Origin: Bacteroides ovatus
GTDB taxonomy: Bacteria; Bacteroidota; Bacteroidia; Bacteroidales; Bacteroidaceae
Direction of reading: 5' to 3'
DNA length: 64,000 nucleotides
Assembly (NCBI RefSeq): GCF_001314995.1
Contig: NZ_CP012938.1
Location: 434,001 to 498,000 of the forward strand
Program-made: the position numbers and the translations under genes
The notes under the pieces: model-generated
Seen by the model: only the letters and a program-made list of their open reading frames with translations
Database searches by the model: none
Told to the model about the DNA's origin: nothing
Shown here: piece by piece, positions 42,048 through 48,986 of the stretch
How positions within the stretch are numbered: position 1 is the stretch's first letter
How the letters are laid out: each line of letters starts with the position of its first letter

Positions 42048-42139
42048 CAACTCAATCAGAGTTAAGTAACCCGTGAGGGTGAAAATATATTTGCATTATA
42101 TATACAATCAATGTAGCCGGAAGCGTCTGGCTACGACCT
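42048..42139 (+). ncRNA. structured spacer with GTGA-capped hairpin
   Basis: Hairpins in order: AACTC-AATCA-GAGTT (about 42050-42064), ACCC-GTGA-GGGT (42069-42080, GNRA-type loop) and GTAGCC/GGCTAC (about 42114-42135) with an inner GGA/TCT. No ORF. It is part of the structured RNA region between tRNA-like bodies. Confidence 0.55.
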
Positions 42140-42237
42140 GAAGGAATGGCGGAATTGGTAAACGCAAGTATGCAGATAGATTGAAGAAAGTCATACATAG
42201 GTAATCTATCATCCCGGTTCGAGTCCGGGTTCCTTCA
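42140..42237 (+). tRNA. class II tRNA-like gene with 19-nt anticodon loop
   Basis: Acceptor GAAGGAA pairs perfectly with TTCCTTC; D arm GCG/CGC with GGAATTGGTAAA (Leu/Ser type); T arm CCCGG-TTCGAGT-CCGGG; variable arm ATAG-GTAAT-CTAT. The anticodon stem GTATG/CATAC is good, but the loop is 19 nt instead of 7. Inside the loop, GATAGATT is the exact complement of AATCTATC, which overlaps the variable arm, so an 8-bp competing or pseudoknotted helix is possible. No anticodon can be assigned. Confidence 0.6.
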
Positions 42238-42404
42238 CAGAGAATTTTTCTTTTTATGTTTAACTAATGTTGCCAGCGAAAAGGACGCTGTAGGGTTAAA
42301 GCCCCTGTTATTTGAGTTTTAATTGTTCTATACTATTCCGGTGTGCTTTGAACGGCTATCCGGAAGCAAGAAGCTCGTGAGAGTGCTATTTAATAGTTAA
42401 TGTC
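42238..42404 (+). ncRNA. structured spacer RNA
   Basis: TTTAAC/GTTAAA (42259-42264, 42295-42300) encloses CAGCG/CGCTG (42274-42278, 42286-42290). TTCCGG/CCGGAA (42336-42341, 42360-42365) follows, then AGC-TC-GTGA-GA-GCT (about 42372-42387) with another GTGA loop. No ORF. Helices this dense and nested suggest a folded RNA continuous with the tRNA-like units. Confidence 0.55.
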
Positions 42405-42459
42405 GTGTTTTATTTTGTGTTTGTGTTCTAGGTGAATGGTTCGTGAGAATAGTTCACTT
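42405..42459 (+). repeat. 55-nt repeat element, copy A
   Basis: A T/G-rich lead (TTTTATTTTGTGTTTGTG) is followed by GGTGAATGG-TTC-GTGA-GAA-TAG-TTCACT. The inner stem TTC/GAA is capped by GTGA and the outer stem is GTGAA/TTCAC. GGTGAATGG (42431-42439) is also the perfect complement of CCATTCACC at the 3' end of the tRNA-like gene that follows. Copy B is at 42566-42620. Confidence 0.65.
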
Positions 42460-42464
42460 AAAAC

Positions 42465-42531
42465 GGATGGCTGGTGTAATTGGCAGCATACGCAGATATG
42501 CGTGATGTGGGTTCGATCCCCACGCCATTCA
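42465..42531 (+). tRNA. tRNA-like gene with 4-nt anticodon loop (67 nt)
   Basis: Acceptor GGATGGC pairs with GCCATTC (one G-T); D arm GTGT/GCAT; T arm GTGGG-TTCGATC-CCCAC; variable loop TGAT. The anticodon arm is reduced to ACGCA-GATA-TGCGT, a stem capped by a tetraloop, leaving no anticodon. At 67 nt it is shorter than a normal tRNA. The 3' end CCATTCACC can pair either with its own 5' end or with the upstream repeat element A. Confidence 0.6.
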
Positions 42532-42565
42532 CCCTTCTGATCCTAATTAAATTATAGTAGTTCAT

Positions 42566-42620
42566 GAGTTTTGTTTTGTGTTTGTGATTGGGGTGTATGG
42601 TCTGTGAAGATAGTGCACCT
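42566..42620 (+). repeat. 55-nt repeat element, copy B
   Basis: The same T/G-rich lead (TTTTGTTTTGTGTTTGTG) is followed by GGTGTATGG-TCT-GTGA-AGA-TAGT-GCACC. Relative to copy A, inner stem TTC/GAA becomes TCT/AGA and outer stem GTGAA/TTCAC becomes GGTGT/GCACC, so pairing is kept while bases change; the GTGA loop and flanking ATGG/ATAGT are unchanged. Its 3' arm GTGCACCT is the exact complement of AGGTGCAC in the loop of the next tRNA-like gene. Confidence 0.65.
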
Positions 42621-42632
42621 TTTTAATTAATC

Positions 42633-42715
42633 GGGCGGATATGTATATCGTTGGTTGAAACTGCGGTGAGGTGCACCAATATTCCGTGAGACCGGTTCGA
42701 CTCCGGTTCCGTCCA
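42633..42715 (+). tRNA. tRNA-like gene with 17-nt anticodon loop containing a self-complementary 8-mer
   Basis: Acceptor GGGCGGA pairs with TCCGTCC (one G-T); T arm ACCGG-TTCGACT-CCGGT. The D arm is poor: GATAT/ATATC may form instead, before a GTTGGTT loop-like string. The anticodon stem TGCGG/CCGTG (two G-T pairs) holds a 17-nt loop (42667-42683) with GGTGCACC (42670-42677), which is self-complementary and so suited to loop-loop dimer contacts. This is the most degenerate member; no anticodon can be assigned. Confidence 0.5.
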
Positions 42716-42810
42716 CTAGCATTTACATTATGTATAAATCAGGGAGCCGTACACCCTTCAAAGCGTAGCCGTTCCATAAGGTACATTGGATTATTCATTT
42801 TCTTATTTTT

Positions 42811-42841
42811 CTGCCTGTACAATATCGTACAGGCAGTTTTT
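42811..42841 (+). terminator. terminator of the structured RNA/tRNA-like unit
   Basis: CTGCCTGTAC (42811-42820) pairs perfectly with GTACAGGCAG (42827-42836), followed by TTTTT. It separates the RNA unit from the next promoter, which begins only 10 nt later. Confidence 0.92.
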
Positions 42842-42850
42842 ACTACCTGA

Positions 42851-42951
42851 AAATGGCGTTAAAATGGCGAAGTTTCTGTTTGCTAAACTTGTCAATAACG
42901 ATTACCTTTACTGATGTAATGAACTAAAAGTCAAACCATTAAATTAGAATT
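42851..42951 (+). promoter_or_regulatory. phage repeated promoter, copy 1
   Basis: GGCG at 42855 and 42866 (11 bp apart), 9 nt, TTTG (42879-42882), 20 nt, TACCTTTA (42903-42910), then leader ACTAAAAGTCAAACCATTAA and the ATG at 42952. The -7 box ends in A, not the host consensus G. It drives the recombination operon. Confidence 0.85.
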
Positions 42952-43734
42952 ATGACAGCGAGAAAAAACACTGTATCAACGGTTCAGAATGAAGAGAAGA
43001 AGAAAAATTCTATCAGACCGCTTCTAGCTTCTGAAATTGAATGTAGGGTTGGTACTATGAAACCGGACGGTTCGGGCTGCTCCTTGCTATTATACAAGGA
43101 TGCTCGAGTAGACATGAGAATACTTGATGAAGTGTTCGGAGAAATGAACTGGAAACGGCACCATGATGTCGTTAATGGGAATCTATTCTGTACGTTGTCC
43201 ATTTGGGATAATGAAAAGAAGGAATGGGTGAGTAAACAGGATGTTGGGACAGAATCTAGCACAGAAAAAGAGAAAGGGCAGGCTTCGGACGCCTTTAAAC
43301 GTGCAGGATTTAACTGGGGAATTGGGCGTGAACTTTATACGGGTCCTTTCATTTGGATTCCACTTGAGAAAAATGAAATATATCAGAGCAAAACAGGTTC
43401 TCCTGCTCTATACACCAAATTCAGTGTAAAAGAGATTGGTTATAACGAGCAAAAGGAGATTATTTTACTTGTTATTGTGGACAATAAAAACCGCGTTCGT
43501 TTTGCTTATGGTAATACAAAGGAAAAAGTATATGCTCCCAATGTTTCTGCTTCAAACGCTTCGGGCAAAGTATATACTGGTGTAGACCTAGATCGTGCAA
43601 TTAAACAAATGACTGGTGTTAAAAGCCGCGAAGAGCTTGAGAGAGTTTGGGCTGAACATCCCGAACTTCACAATAATAAGGAGTTCAGAAACATAACTAT
43701 TGACATGCAGAAAACGTATCCTCCTAGAAATTGA
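42952..43734 (+). CDS. Rad52/22-like single-strand annealing protein
   Basis: A 260-residue protein. The middle carries the Rad52-family pattern seen in phage proteins: YKDARVDMRILDEVFGEMNWKRHH near residue 48, then VSKQDVGTESSTEKEKGQASDAFKRAGFNWGIGRELY near 92-128. These proteins anneal complementary single strands during phage recombination. It is the first gene after promoter copy 1, followed directly by a nuclease and SSB, which is the standard recombination module. A C-terminal extension (residues 200-260) may contact partners. Confidence 0.8.
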   Translation: MTARKNTVSTVQNEEKKKNSIRPLLASEIECRVGTMKPDGSGCSLLLYKDARVDMRILDEVFGEMNWKRHHDVVNGNLFCTLSIWDNEKKEWVSKQDVGTESSTEKEKGQASDAFKRAGFNWGIGRELYTGPFIWIPLEKNEIYQSKTGSPALYTKFSVKEIGYNEQKEIILLVIVDNKNRVRFAYGNTKEKVYAPNVSASNASGKVYTGVDLDRAIKQMTGVKSREELERVWAEHPELHNNKEFRNITIDMQKTYPPRN

Positions 43735-43739
43735 TAATA

Positions 43740-44654
43740 ATGATAGAATTAGTGAAATCCAGTGTGGTTTTCAATGAGGAAAACCACACTTATATGCTCG
43801 GTGAAAAACAGTTGCAAGGTATAACCGGTATGATTAGCCGGCAGTTGTTCCCTGACAAATATAAAGATGTCCCCGATTTTGTATTGAAGAGAGCTGCAGA
43901 GAAGGGTAGCCTTATTCATGCTCAATGCCAGTTTGCTGATGTAACAGGCTTACCTCCTGAAAGTATTGAAGCAGAGAATTATATCAGAATGAGGGTAAAT
44001 GCCGGATATAAGGCGCTTGCCAATGAATATACCGTTTCTGATAACGAATACTTTGCATCGAATATAGATTGTGTTTGGGAGAAAGCCGGTAGAATTAGTC
44101 TTGTTGACATCAAAACTACCCTTCATCTTGATAAGGAGTATTTAAGTTGGCAGTTGTCAATCTATGCTTATTTCTTTGAACTTCAAAATCCATTACTCAA
44201 AGTTGATAAATTGTTTAGCACTTGGTTGCGTGGTAATAAACATGAATTTGTTGAAATTAGCCGTAAGTCTGATAAAGAAGTCAAGAAGTTAATGGAATGC
44301 GAGAAGAAGGGTGAGCAATATCTATCCAATCTTCCCGTTCCTGCCCCTGATGATGACAAGTTACTTATTCCAATGCAGCTTGTAAATACTATAATCGGGA
44401 TTGAGGAAGAACTTGCAGATCTAACCAAGATTCAGAAAGATTATAAGGCAAAATTGAAAACTGCTATGCGTGAGAATGGTGTCAAGTCATGGGATGCCGG
44501 AAGATTGCGAGTTAGTTATACACCCGCTTCTACGAGTGACAATTTTGATACTAAAAAGTTTCAGGCTGACTATCCGGAATTATATTCTAAGTATATCAAA
44601 ACAGTTCCTAAAGCTGATAGTATCCGTGTAACAATAAGGGAGGATAAATCATGA
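43740..44654 (+). CDS. PD-(D/E)XK nuclease, phage exonuclease-like
   Basis: A 304-residue protein; the ATG at 43740 is preferred to an upstream TTG. The catalytic pattern is visible: KGSLIHAQCQFADV near residue 60, the acidic ASNIDCVWEKAG near 108, DIKTT near 124 and the following QLSIYAYFFE (QxxxY) near 139. This is the arrangement of RecB/lambda-exonuclease-like nucleases, which resect ends to make single strands for the annealing protein next door. The C-terminal third (about 220-304) is coiled and may be an interaction domain. It overlaps ssb by 4 nt. Confidence 0.75.
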   Translation: MIELVKSSVVFNEENHTYMLGEKQLQGITGMISRQLFPDKYKDVPDFVLKRAAEKGSLIHAQCQFADVTGLPPESIEAENYIRMRVNAGYKALANEYTVSDNEYFASNIDCVWEKAGRISLVDIKTTLHLDKEYLSWQLSIYAYFFELQNPLLKVDKLFSTWLRGNKHEFVEISRKSDKEVKKLMECEKKGEQYLSNLPVPAPDDDKLLIPMQLVNTIIGIEEELADLTKIQKDYKAKLKTAMRENGVKSWDAGRLRVSYTPASTSDNFDTKKFQADYPELYSKYIKTVPKADSIRVTIREDKS

Positions 44655-45100
44655 GTTTAAACAAATTGATGCTTATCGGGCATGTTGGCAAAGACCCCGA
44701 TATTAGAATTTTGGAAGCTGGTTCTAAAGTGGCCACTTTCTCCTTTGCCACCACTGAAAAAGGTTATACCCTTGCCAATGGAACACAGGTTCCTGAAAGA
44801 ACTGAATGGCATAATATTGTTGTTTGGCGTGGTCTTGCCGATGTTGTTGAGAAGTATGTCCATAAGGGAGACAAGTTGTATCTGGAAGGAAAGATAAGAA
44901 CTCGGAGTTATGATGATAGCAGAGGAATTAAACGGTATATTACAGAACTTTTTGTTGATAATATGGAGATGCTTTCTGTTAAGCCTCAACAAGCGCCACC
45001 ACCGCCACCTCTTCCGGAACACACCAATAATCAGACTCGAAGTGCGGTGAATGAGTGCCCGCCACCGCCACCACCGACCAAGGACGATTTGCCATTCTGA
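44651..45100 (+). CDS. ssb: single-stranded DNA-binding protein
   Basis: A 149-residue SSB. The OB fold is at residues 1-110 (MSLNKLMLIGHVGKDPDIR; ATFSFATTEKGY; TEWHNIVVWRGLADVVEKYVHKGDKLYLEGKIRTRSYDD). The tail has two proline runs (PPPPPL; PPPPPPT) and ends DDLPF, the conserved acidic tip that recruits repair and replication proteins. It is made with the upstream nuclease (ATGA overlap) and protects single strands in phage recombination and replication. Confidence 0.95.
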   Translation: MSLNKLMLIGHVGKDPDIRILEAGSKVATFSFATTEKGYTLANGTQVPERTEWHNIVVWRGLADVVEKYVHKGDKLYLEGKIRTRSYDDSRGIKRYITELFVDNMEMLSVKPQQAPPPPPLPEHTNNQTRSAVNECPPPPPPTKDDLPF

Positions 45101-45106
45101 TAGGTT

Positions 45107-45559
45107 ATGGAAGCAACATTGACGAAGAAAGATGGCAAAATCCAAATGGATAAGTCTTTCGAGTTCATGTGCAGCACACTTCGTAATGGAGAATACACTG
45201 TAACCATTAAGAAAAAAACACAGCCGAGAACATTAAATCAAAATGCTCTCATGTGGAAATGGTTTCAGTGTATTGGTGCCTGTTTGCGTGAATACACAGG
45301 TGAAGAGTATTGGAGCACTGCTGCTGGAGTTCAGGATATACATGACTTGTATTGTAAGAAGTTTCTTGTGAAACAGGTTCATGTGAATGGTAAAGTGGAA
45401 ACTATTGTGCGAGGAACAAGTAAACTTAATACTTTAGAGATGCATAATTTCATGGAAAGCGTGAAAATAGATGCGGCCACCGAGTTTGGTATTACACTTC
45501 CATTGCCTGAAGACCAGCATTACTTAGATTTTATTCATGAGTACCAAAACCGGTACTAA
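45107..45559 (+). CDS. NinB-like recombination protein
   Basis: A 150-residue protein with the NinB/YbcN pattern: PRTLNQNALMWKWFQCIG near residue 40 (compare RSLDQNRKLW of lambda NinB) and TSKLNTLEMHNFMESVKIDAATEFGITLP near 103-131. NinB is a structure- and strand-binding protein of the phage recombination pathway that can replace RecF/O/R function. It lies 6 nt after ssb, in the same operon. Confidence 0.7.
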   Translation: MEATLTKKDGKIQMDKSFEFMCSTLRNGEYTVTIKKKTQPRTLNQNALMWKWFQCIGACLREYTGEEYWSTAAGVQDIHDLYCKKFLVKQVHVNGKVETIVRGTSKLNTLEMHNFMESVKIDAATEFGITLPLPEDQHYLDFIHEYQNRY

Positions 45560-45577
45560 TTAATCCTTTTATAATTT

Positions 45578-46246
45578 ATGATTGCAAATTTGAGAAACTA
45601 CGAACCCGAGACAATCGAGTTTGTAGTTCCCGATTCTATTCGGGAAAAATTTCCCCCTGTTTTATTTCAGGGTTCTACGAATGTAGATGAATTGATAAAG
45701 TTGGTGAATGAGCATTTCAATGCTACATTCCCTGAAAGTGAGGTGACACAACGTTTACTGGATGAATTTGAGATTTCCGAAATTCGTGAAGAGTATTGCA
45801 TCAAGCAAGAGAATGAGGTCCCCAAACGCGAACGTGAATTGTTGGAAGCCATTGAACGTGCGAAGAAAATTAAGAGTGATGCTCAAGACAGGTTAGCTTC
45901 TATTAAGACTGAAATTAAAGACCTGGCTGCCGAGGTCAAAAAGGGGACGAGGGAGTATCATCTTTCAAGTAAGAATACGATCCGGTTTGCTCTTGATGGA
46001 TATTTCCTGTATTATTCATGGGTGAACGGTGAGTTTAAGCTTGTGAAAGCTGAAAAAATTCCTGATTGGGACAAACGTTCTCTTTGGGCACAGGAAGATC
46101 GAAACAGAAAAGCGATGCTTGATTTGTTTGGTATTGAATATCCTGAAGTAGAACGTCCTATTGATGATACAGAAGATTATGGGGACAAGTTCGAAGAAGA
46201 CCTGTCTGATAAACTTCCTGAAGAAGAACCGGAAGACGATGAGTAG
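45578..46246 (+). CDS. coiled-coil phage protein with acidic tail (222 aa)
   Basis: Residues about 70-125 form a long charged coiled coil (RERELLEAIERAKKIKSDAQDRLASIKTEIKDLAAEVKKG). The last 30 residues are highly acidic (DDTEDYGDKFEEDLSDK...). It lies between NinB and an HNH nuclease and overlaps the latter by 8 nt. It may be a recombination or replication accessory protein; no family is recognised. Confidence 0.65.
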   Translation: MIANLRNYEPETIEFVVPDSIREKFPPVLFQGSTNVDELIKLVNEHFNATFPESEVTQRLLDEFEISEIREEYCIKQENEVPKRERELLEAIERAKKIKSDAQDRLASIKTEIKDLAAEVKKGTREYHLSSKNTIRFALDGYFLYYSWVNGEFKLVKAEKIPDWDKRSLWAQEDRNRKAMLDLFGIEYPEVERPIDDTEDYGDKFEEDLSDKLPEEEPEDDE

Positions 46247-46514
46247 ATTGCAGCACAAAAAAGGCAGGAAGTCCAACTATGTGAAGCGGCTTGTGAATAA
46301 TCCAGATTGGGAAGAAGCCAAGCGTAAAGTTCGTATTAGGGACGGACATAAATGCCAGATGTGCGGTAAAGACTTTAATTTAGAGATTCACCACAAAACA
46401 TACAGGGTTAACGGAAAATCAATCGTTGGTCATGAGCTTGAACATCTTGATTGTCTCGTTACCCTTTGTGGTGACTGTCATTTGAAAGTTCATAAATATC
46501 ACATCAAATTATGA
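46239..46514 (+). CDS. HNH endonuclease (small)
   Basis: A 91-residue protein (start MSRLQHKKGRK inside the end of the previous gene). The HNH core is complete: CQMCGKDFNLEIHHKTY (CxxC, then the HH/H motif) and HLDCLVTLCGDCHLKVHK with the second CxxC and final His. The N-terminus is basic. Such short HNH proteins in phage replication modules are nicking or packaging-type nucleases, or homing endonucleases. Four-nt overlap with the helicase gene. Confidence 0.8.
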   Translation: MSRLQHKKGRKSNYVKRLVNNPDWEEAKRKVRIRDGHKCQMCGKDFNLEIHHKTYRVNGKSIVGHELEHLDCLVTLCGDCHLKVHKYHIKL

Positions 46515-47668
46515 CATACCAGTTAAGAGACTACCAAAAAAGTGCTAGTGATGCAGCGGTCAGCGTTTTTAAATCCAAGGAAAAGAAAAACTACGTGATA
46601 GTTCTTCCCACTGGTGCCGGGAAGTCCCTTGTCATTGCCAATATAGCTGCACGGATAGACGGGCCGCTGATAGTGTTCCAGCCTAGCAAGGAAATACTCG
46701 AACAAAATTTTGCGAAACTTCAATCATACGGCATATTCGATTGTGGAGTTTATTCAGCTTCTGCCGGAAGAAAGGATATCAATCGTATTACGTTTGCTAT
46801 GATTGGTAGTGTGATGAAACACATGAGTTTCTTCAAACATTTCAAGCACGTTCTGATTGATGAATGTCATTTAGTGAATCCGGAGAAAGGAATGTATAAG
46901 GAATTCTTTGAAGATGAGCAAAGGAAAGTTATTGGGCTGACAGCGACTCCTTACAGATTATGTTCAGGAAGAGGTGGTGCTATGCTTAAATTTATAACTC
47001 GTACCCAGCCAAAGGTTTTCACTGATGTTATTTATCACTGTCAGGTGAGTGAACTACTTGCTAAAGGATTTCTCGCAAGTTTGAAATACTATGATATTAC
47101 AAAGTTGGATTTAAGTAGAGTCAGGACTAATTCTACTGGTGCAGATTACGATGAAAAAAGTCTTCTGCAAGAGTTTGAACGTGTGGACATATACAAAGAT
47201 ATAGTTGGATGGACAAAACGTCTGTTGAACCCCAAATCGGGCATACCACGCAAAGGTATTTTAATATTCACGAGGTTTATTCGTGAAGCTGAAAAACTGG
47301 CTTCCGAAATTCCTAATTGTGCGATCGTTAGCGGTTCTACTCCAAAGGAAGAAAGGGCACGAATTCTGAAAGGTTTTAAAGATGGAAGAATAAAAGTTGT
47401 TGCTAATGTCGGAGTACTTACAACCGGATTCGATTACCCGGAGCTTGATACGATTGTTCTTGCACGTCCAACCAAATCCCTTTCCCTCTATTATCAAATG
47501 GTCGGTCGTGTTATTCGTCCCTGCCAAGGTAAAGAGGGTTGGGTTGTTGATTTGAGTGGGAATTTCCGGCGTTTTGGGCGTGTTGAAGAGTTACGCATAG
47601 AACAGCCTGAAAAGGGAAAATGGTGTATAATGAGTCGTGGCCGTCAATTAACCAATGTAGTATTTTAA
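46511..47668 (+). CDS. DEAD/DEAH-box superfamily 2 helicase
   Basis: A 385-residue SF2 helicase. Motifs: Q-like RDYQKSA near residue 6, I (LPTGAGKSLV near 30), Ia (IVFQPSKEI), II (LIDECHLVNP near 116, DECH), III (GLTATPYRL near 142), V (GVLTTGFDYPELD near 296) and VI (QMVGRVIRP near 320). It is short but complete, close to phage UvsW/SSL2-like helicases that remodel recombination intermediates. ATGA overlaps on both the HNH and upstream side show tight operon packing. Confidence 0.9.
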   Translation: MTYQLRDYQKSASDAAVSVFKSKEKKNYVIVLPTGAGKSLVIANIAARIDGPLIVFQPSKEILEQNFAKLQSYGIFDCGVYSASAGRKDINRITFAMIGSVMKHMSFFKHFKHVLIDECHLVNPEKGMYKEFFEDEQRKVIGLTATPYRLCSGRGGAMLKFITRTQPKVFTDVIYHCQVSELLAKGFLASLKYYDITKLDLSRVRTNSTGADYDEKSLLQEFERVDIYKDIVGWTKRLLNPKSGIPRKGILIFTRFIREAEKLASEIPNCAIVSGSTPKEERARILKGFKDGRIKVVANVGVLTTGFDYPELDTIVLARPTKSLSLYYQMVGRVIRPCQGKEGWVVDLSGNFRRFGRVEELRIEQPEKGKWCIMSRGRQLTNVVF

Positions 47669-47673
47669 TTATC

Positions 47674-48138
47674 ATGTGGAGAAATTACAAGAAGAAAGAA
47701 AAGAAAAAGCCTCTTTTCGAGGTAGAAGGTGTTAAGGTCAAGAAGAAACCTGATCTTGTCGATAAACTAGACAGAATATTTAGTTTATTCATCCGTTATC
47801 GTGATACGATGCCTAATGGATATTTTCAGTGTATTTCATGTGGTAAAATAAAGCCTTTCAATAAAGCAGATTGCGGTCATTACATCAACCGCCAACACAT
47901 GAGTACTCGCTTTGATGAAATGAACTGCAATGCTCAATGTTCACATTGTAACCGCTTCATGGAAGGAAATATTCAGGATTATCGCAGACGTCTAGTTGCC
48001 AAGTATGGTGAACGAAATGTGCTGATCCTGGAAGCCAAGAAAAATGTTACTAAGCAATTTAGTGACTTTCAATTAGAAAAGCTGATTACTCATTACAAGG
48101 AAGAAGCGAAAAAACTGAAGGAAGCAAAAGGTCTGTGA
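47674..48138 (+). CDS. NinG/Rap-like recombination endonuclease
   Basis: A 154-residue protein (start MWRNYKKKEKKK). The NinG zinc-binding region is present: CISCGKIKPFNKADCGHYINR near residue 48 and FDEMNCNAQCSHCNRFMEGN near 76, then LVAKYGERNVLILEAKKN. In lambda, NinG (Rap) cleaves recombination intermediates. It fits with the Rad52-like protein, exonuclease, SSB and NinB upstream as a full phage recombination set. Confidence 0.85.
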   Translation: MWRNYKKKEKKKPLFEVEGVKVKKKPDLVDKLDRIFSLFIRYRDTMPNGYFQCISCGKIKPFNKADCGHYINRQHMSTRFDEMNCNAQCSHCNRFMEGNIQDYRRRLVAKYGERNVLILEAKKNVTKQFSDFQLEKLITHYKEEAKKLKEAKGL

Positions 48139-48173
48139 GTTTTATTACTAATCGGAGTATAATCCCTTAAAAT

Positions 48174-48986
48174 ATGGAAAGAAATTCATTCATCTTTTAT
48201 AAAGGGTGGAGAGAAGCAATCAAGGATTTGCCGGATGATGTCAGGCTGGAGATTTACGAAAGCATAATTGAGTATGCGACAACGGGAAATCTTCGGGGGT
48301 TGAAACCTATGGCAAATATTGCTTTCAACTTTATAAAGATAGATATAGACAGGGATACTGAAAAGTATATGTCTATTGTGGAAAGGAATAAGAGCAATGG
48401 TTCTAAGGGGGGACGTCCGAAAAGTGAAAACCCAAAAGAACCCAAAGAACCCACAAAACCCACTGGGTTATTTGGAAACCCAAAAGAACCCACAAAACCC
48501 GATAATGATAATGAATATGATAATGATTATGTAGATGATAATGATTCTCATTTAAAAAAGAAAGAAACTTCTCCTAAAGGAGAATCAAAGAAAGACGAGC
48601 TTTCTTTGTTCCCCGAGGAAAAGATTGATTGGGGTGGGCTAATGGATTATTTTAATTCCACGTTTAAAGGTAAACTTCCTGCTATAAAGTCCATAGATGC
48701 AAAACGAAAGAAAGCTATTAAAGCACGTGTCGCACAATACGGGAAGCAAGCTATATTCGATGTGTTCCAATTGGTTTTAGACAGTCCTTTCTTGCTTGGA
48801 CAAAACGATAAAAATTGGAGGTGCACTTTTGACTGGATATTCTTGCCTACAAAATTTACAAATATTTTAGAAGGTAACTATAATGGAAAACGAACTGATA
48901 CTGCGGCCACAAGAAGAGAATCGGTTAGCAGTCTTACGGACCTCGCCGAAGAACTACTGCAAAGCTCTATGCCCAAAGAAGGTTGA
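48174..48986 (+). CDS. phage replication-type protein, DUF6291-like N-terminus (270 aa)
   Basis: The N-terminus FIFYKGWREAIKDLPDDVRLEIYESIIEYATTG is the conserved domain seen in Bacteroidota phage 'DUF6291' proteins. A low-complexity linker with NPKEPTKP twice and an acidic Asp/Asn run follows, then a C-terminal domain (MDYFNSTFKGKLPAIKSIDAKRKKAIKARVAQYG ... WRCTFDWIFLPTKFTNILEGNY) like replisome organiser/DnaD-type proteins that load helicase at the phage origin. Its last 104 nt overlap the next gene in a different frame. Confidence 0.7.
   Translation: MERNSFIFYKGWREAIKDLPDDVRLEIYESIIEYATTGNLRGLKPMANIAFNFIKIDIDRDTEKYMSIVERNKSNGSKGGRPKSENPKEPKEPTKPTGLFGNPKEPTKPDNDNEYDNDYVDDNDSHLKKKETSPKGESKKDELSLFPEEKIDWGGLMDYFNSTFKGKLPAIKSIDAKRKKAIKARVAQYGKQAIFDVFQLVLDSPFLLGQNDKNWRCTFDWIFLPTKFTNILEGNYNGKRTDTAATRRESVSSLTDLAEELLQSSMPKEG

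Noticed and set aside
41977..42715. Calling the tRNA-like genes ordinary tRNAs with assigned amino acids
   Set aside because: The loops are 4, 19, 4 and 17 nt by base pairing, so no anticodon can be placed without forcing mismatched stems.
43731..43739. TTG start for the PD-(D/E)XK nuclease
   Set aside because: The ATG three codons later is standard, and the TTG lies inside the stop region of the previous gene.
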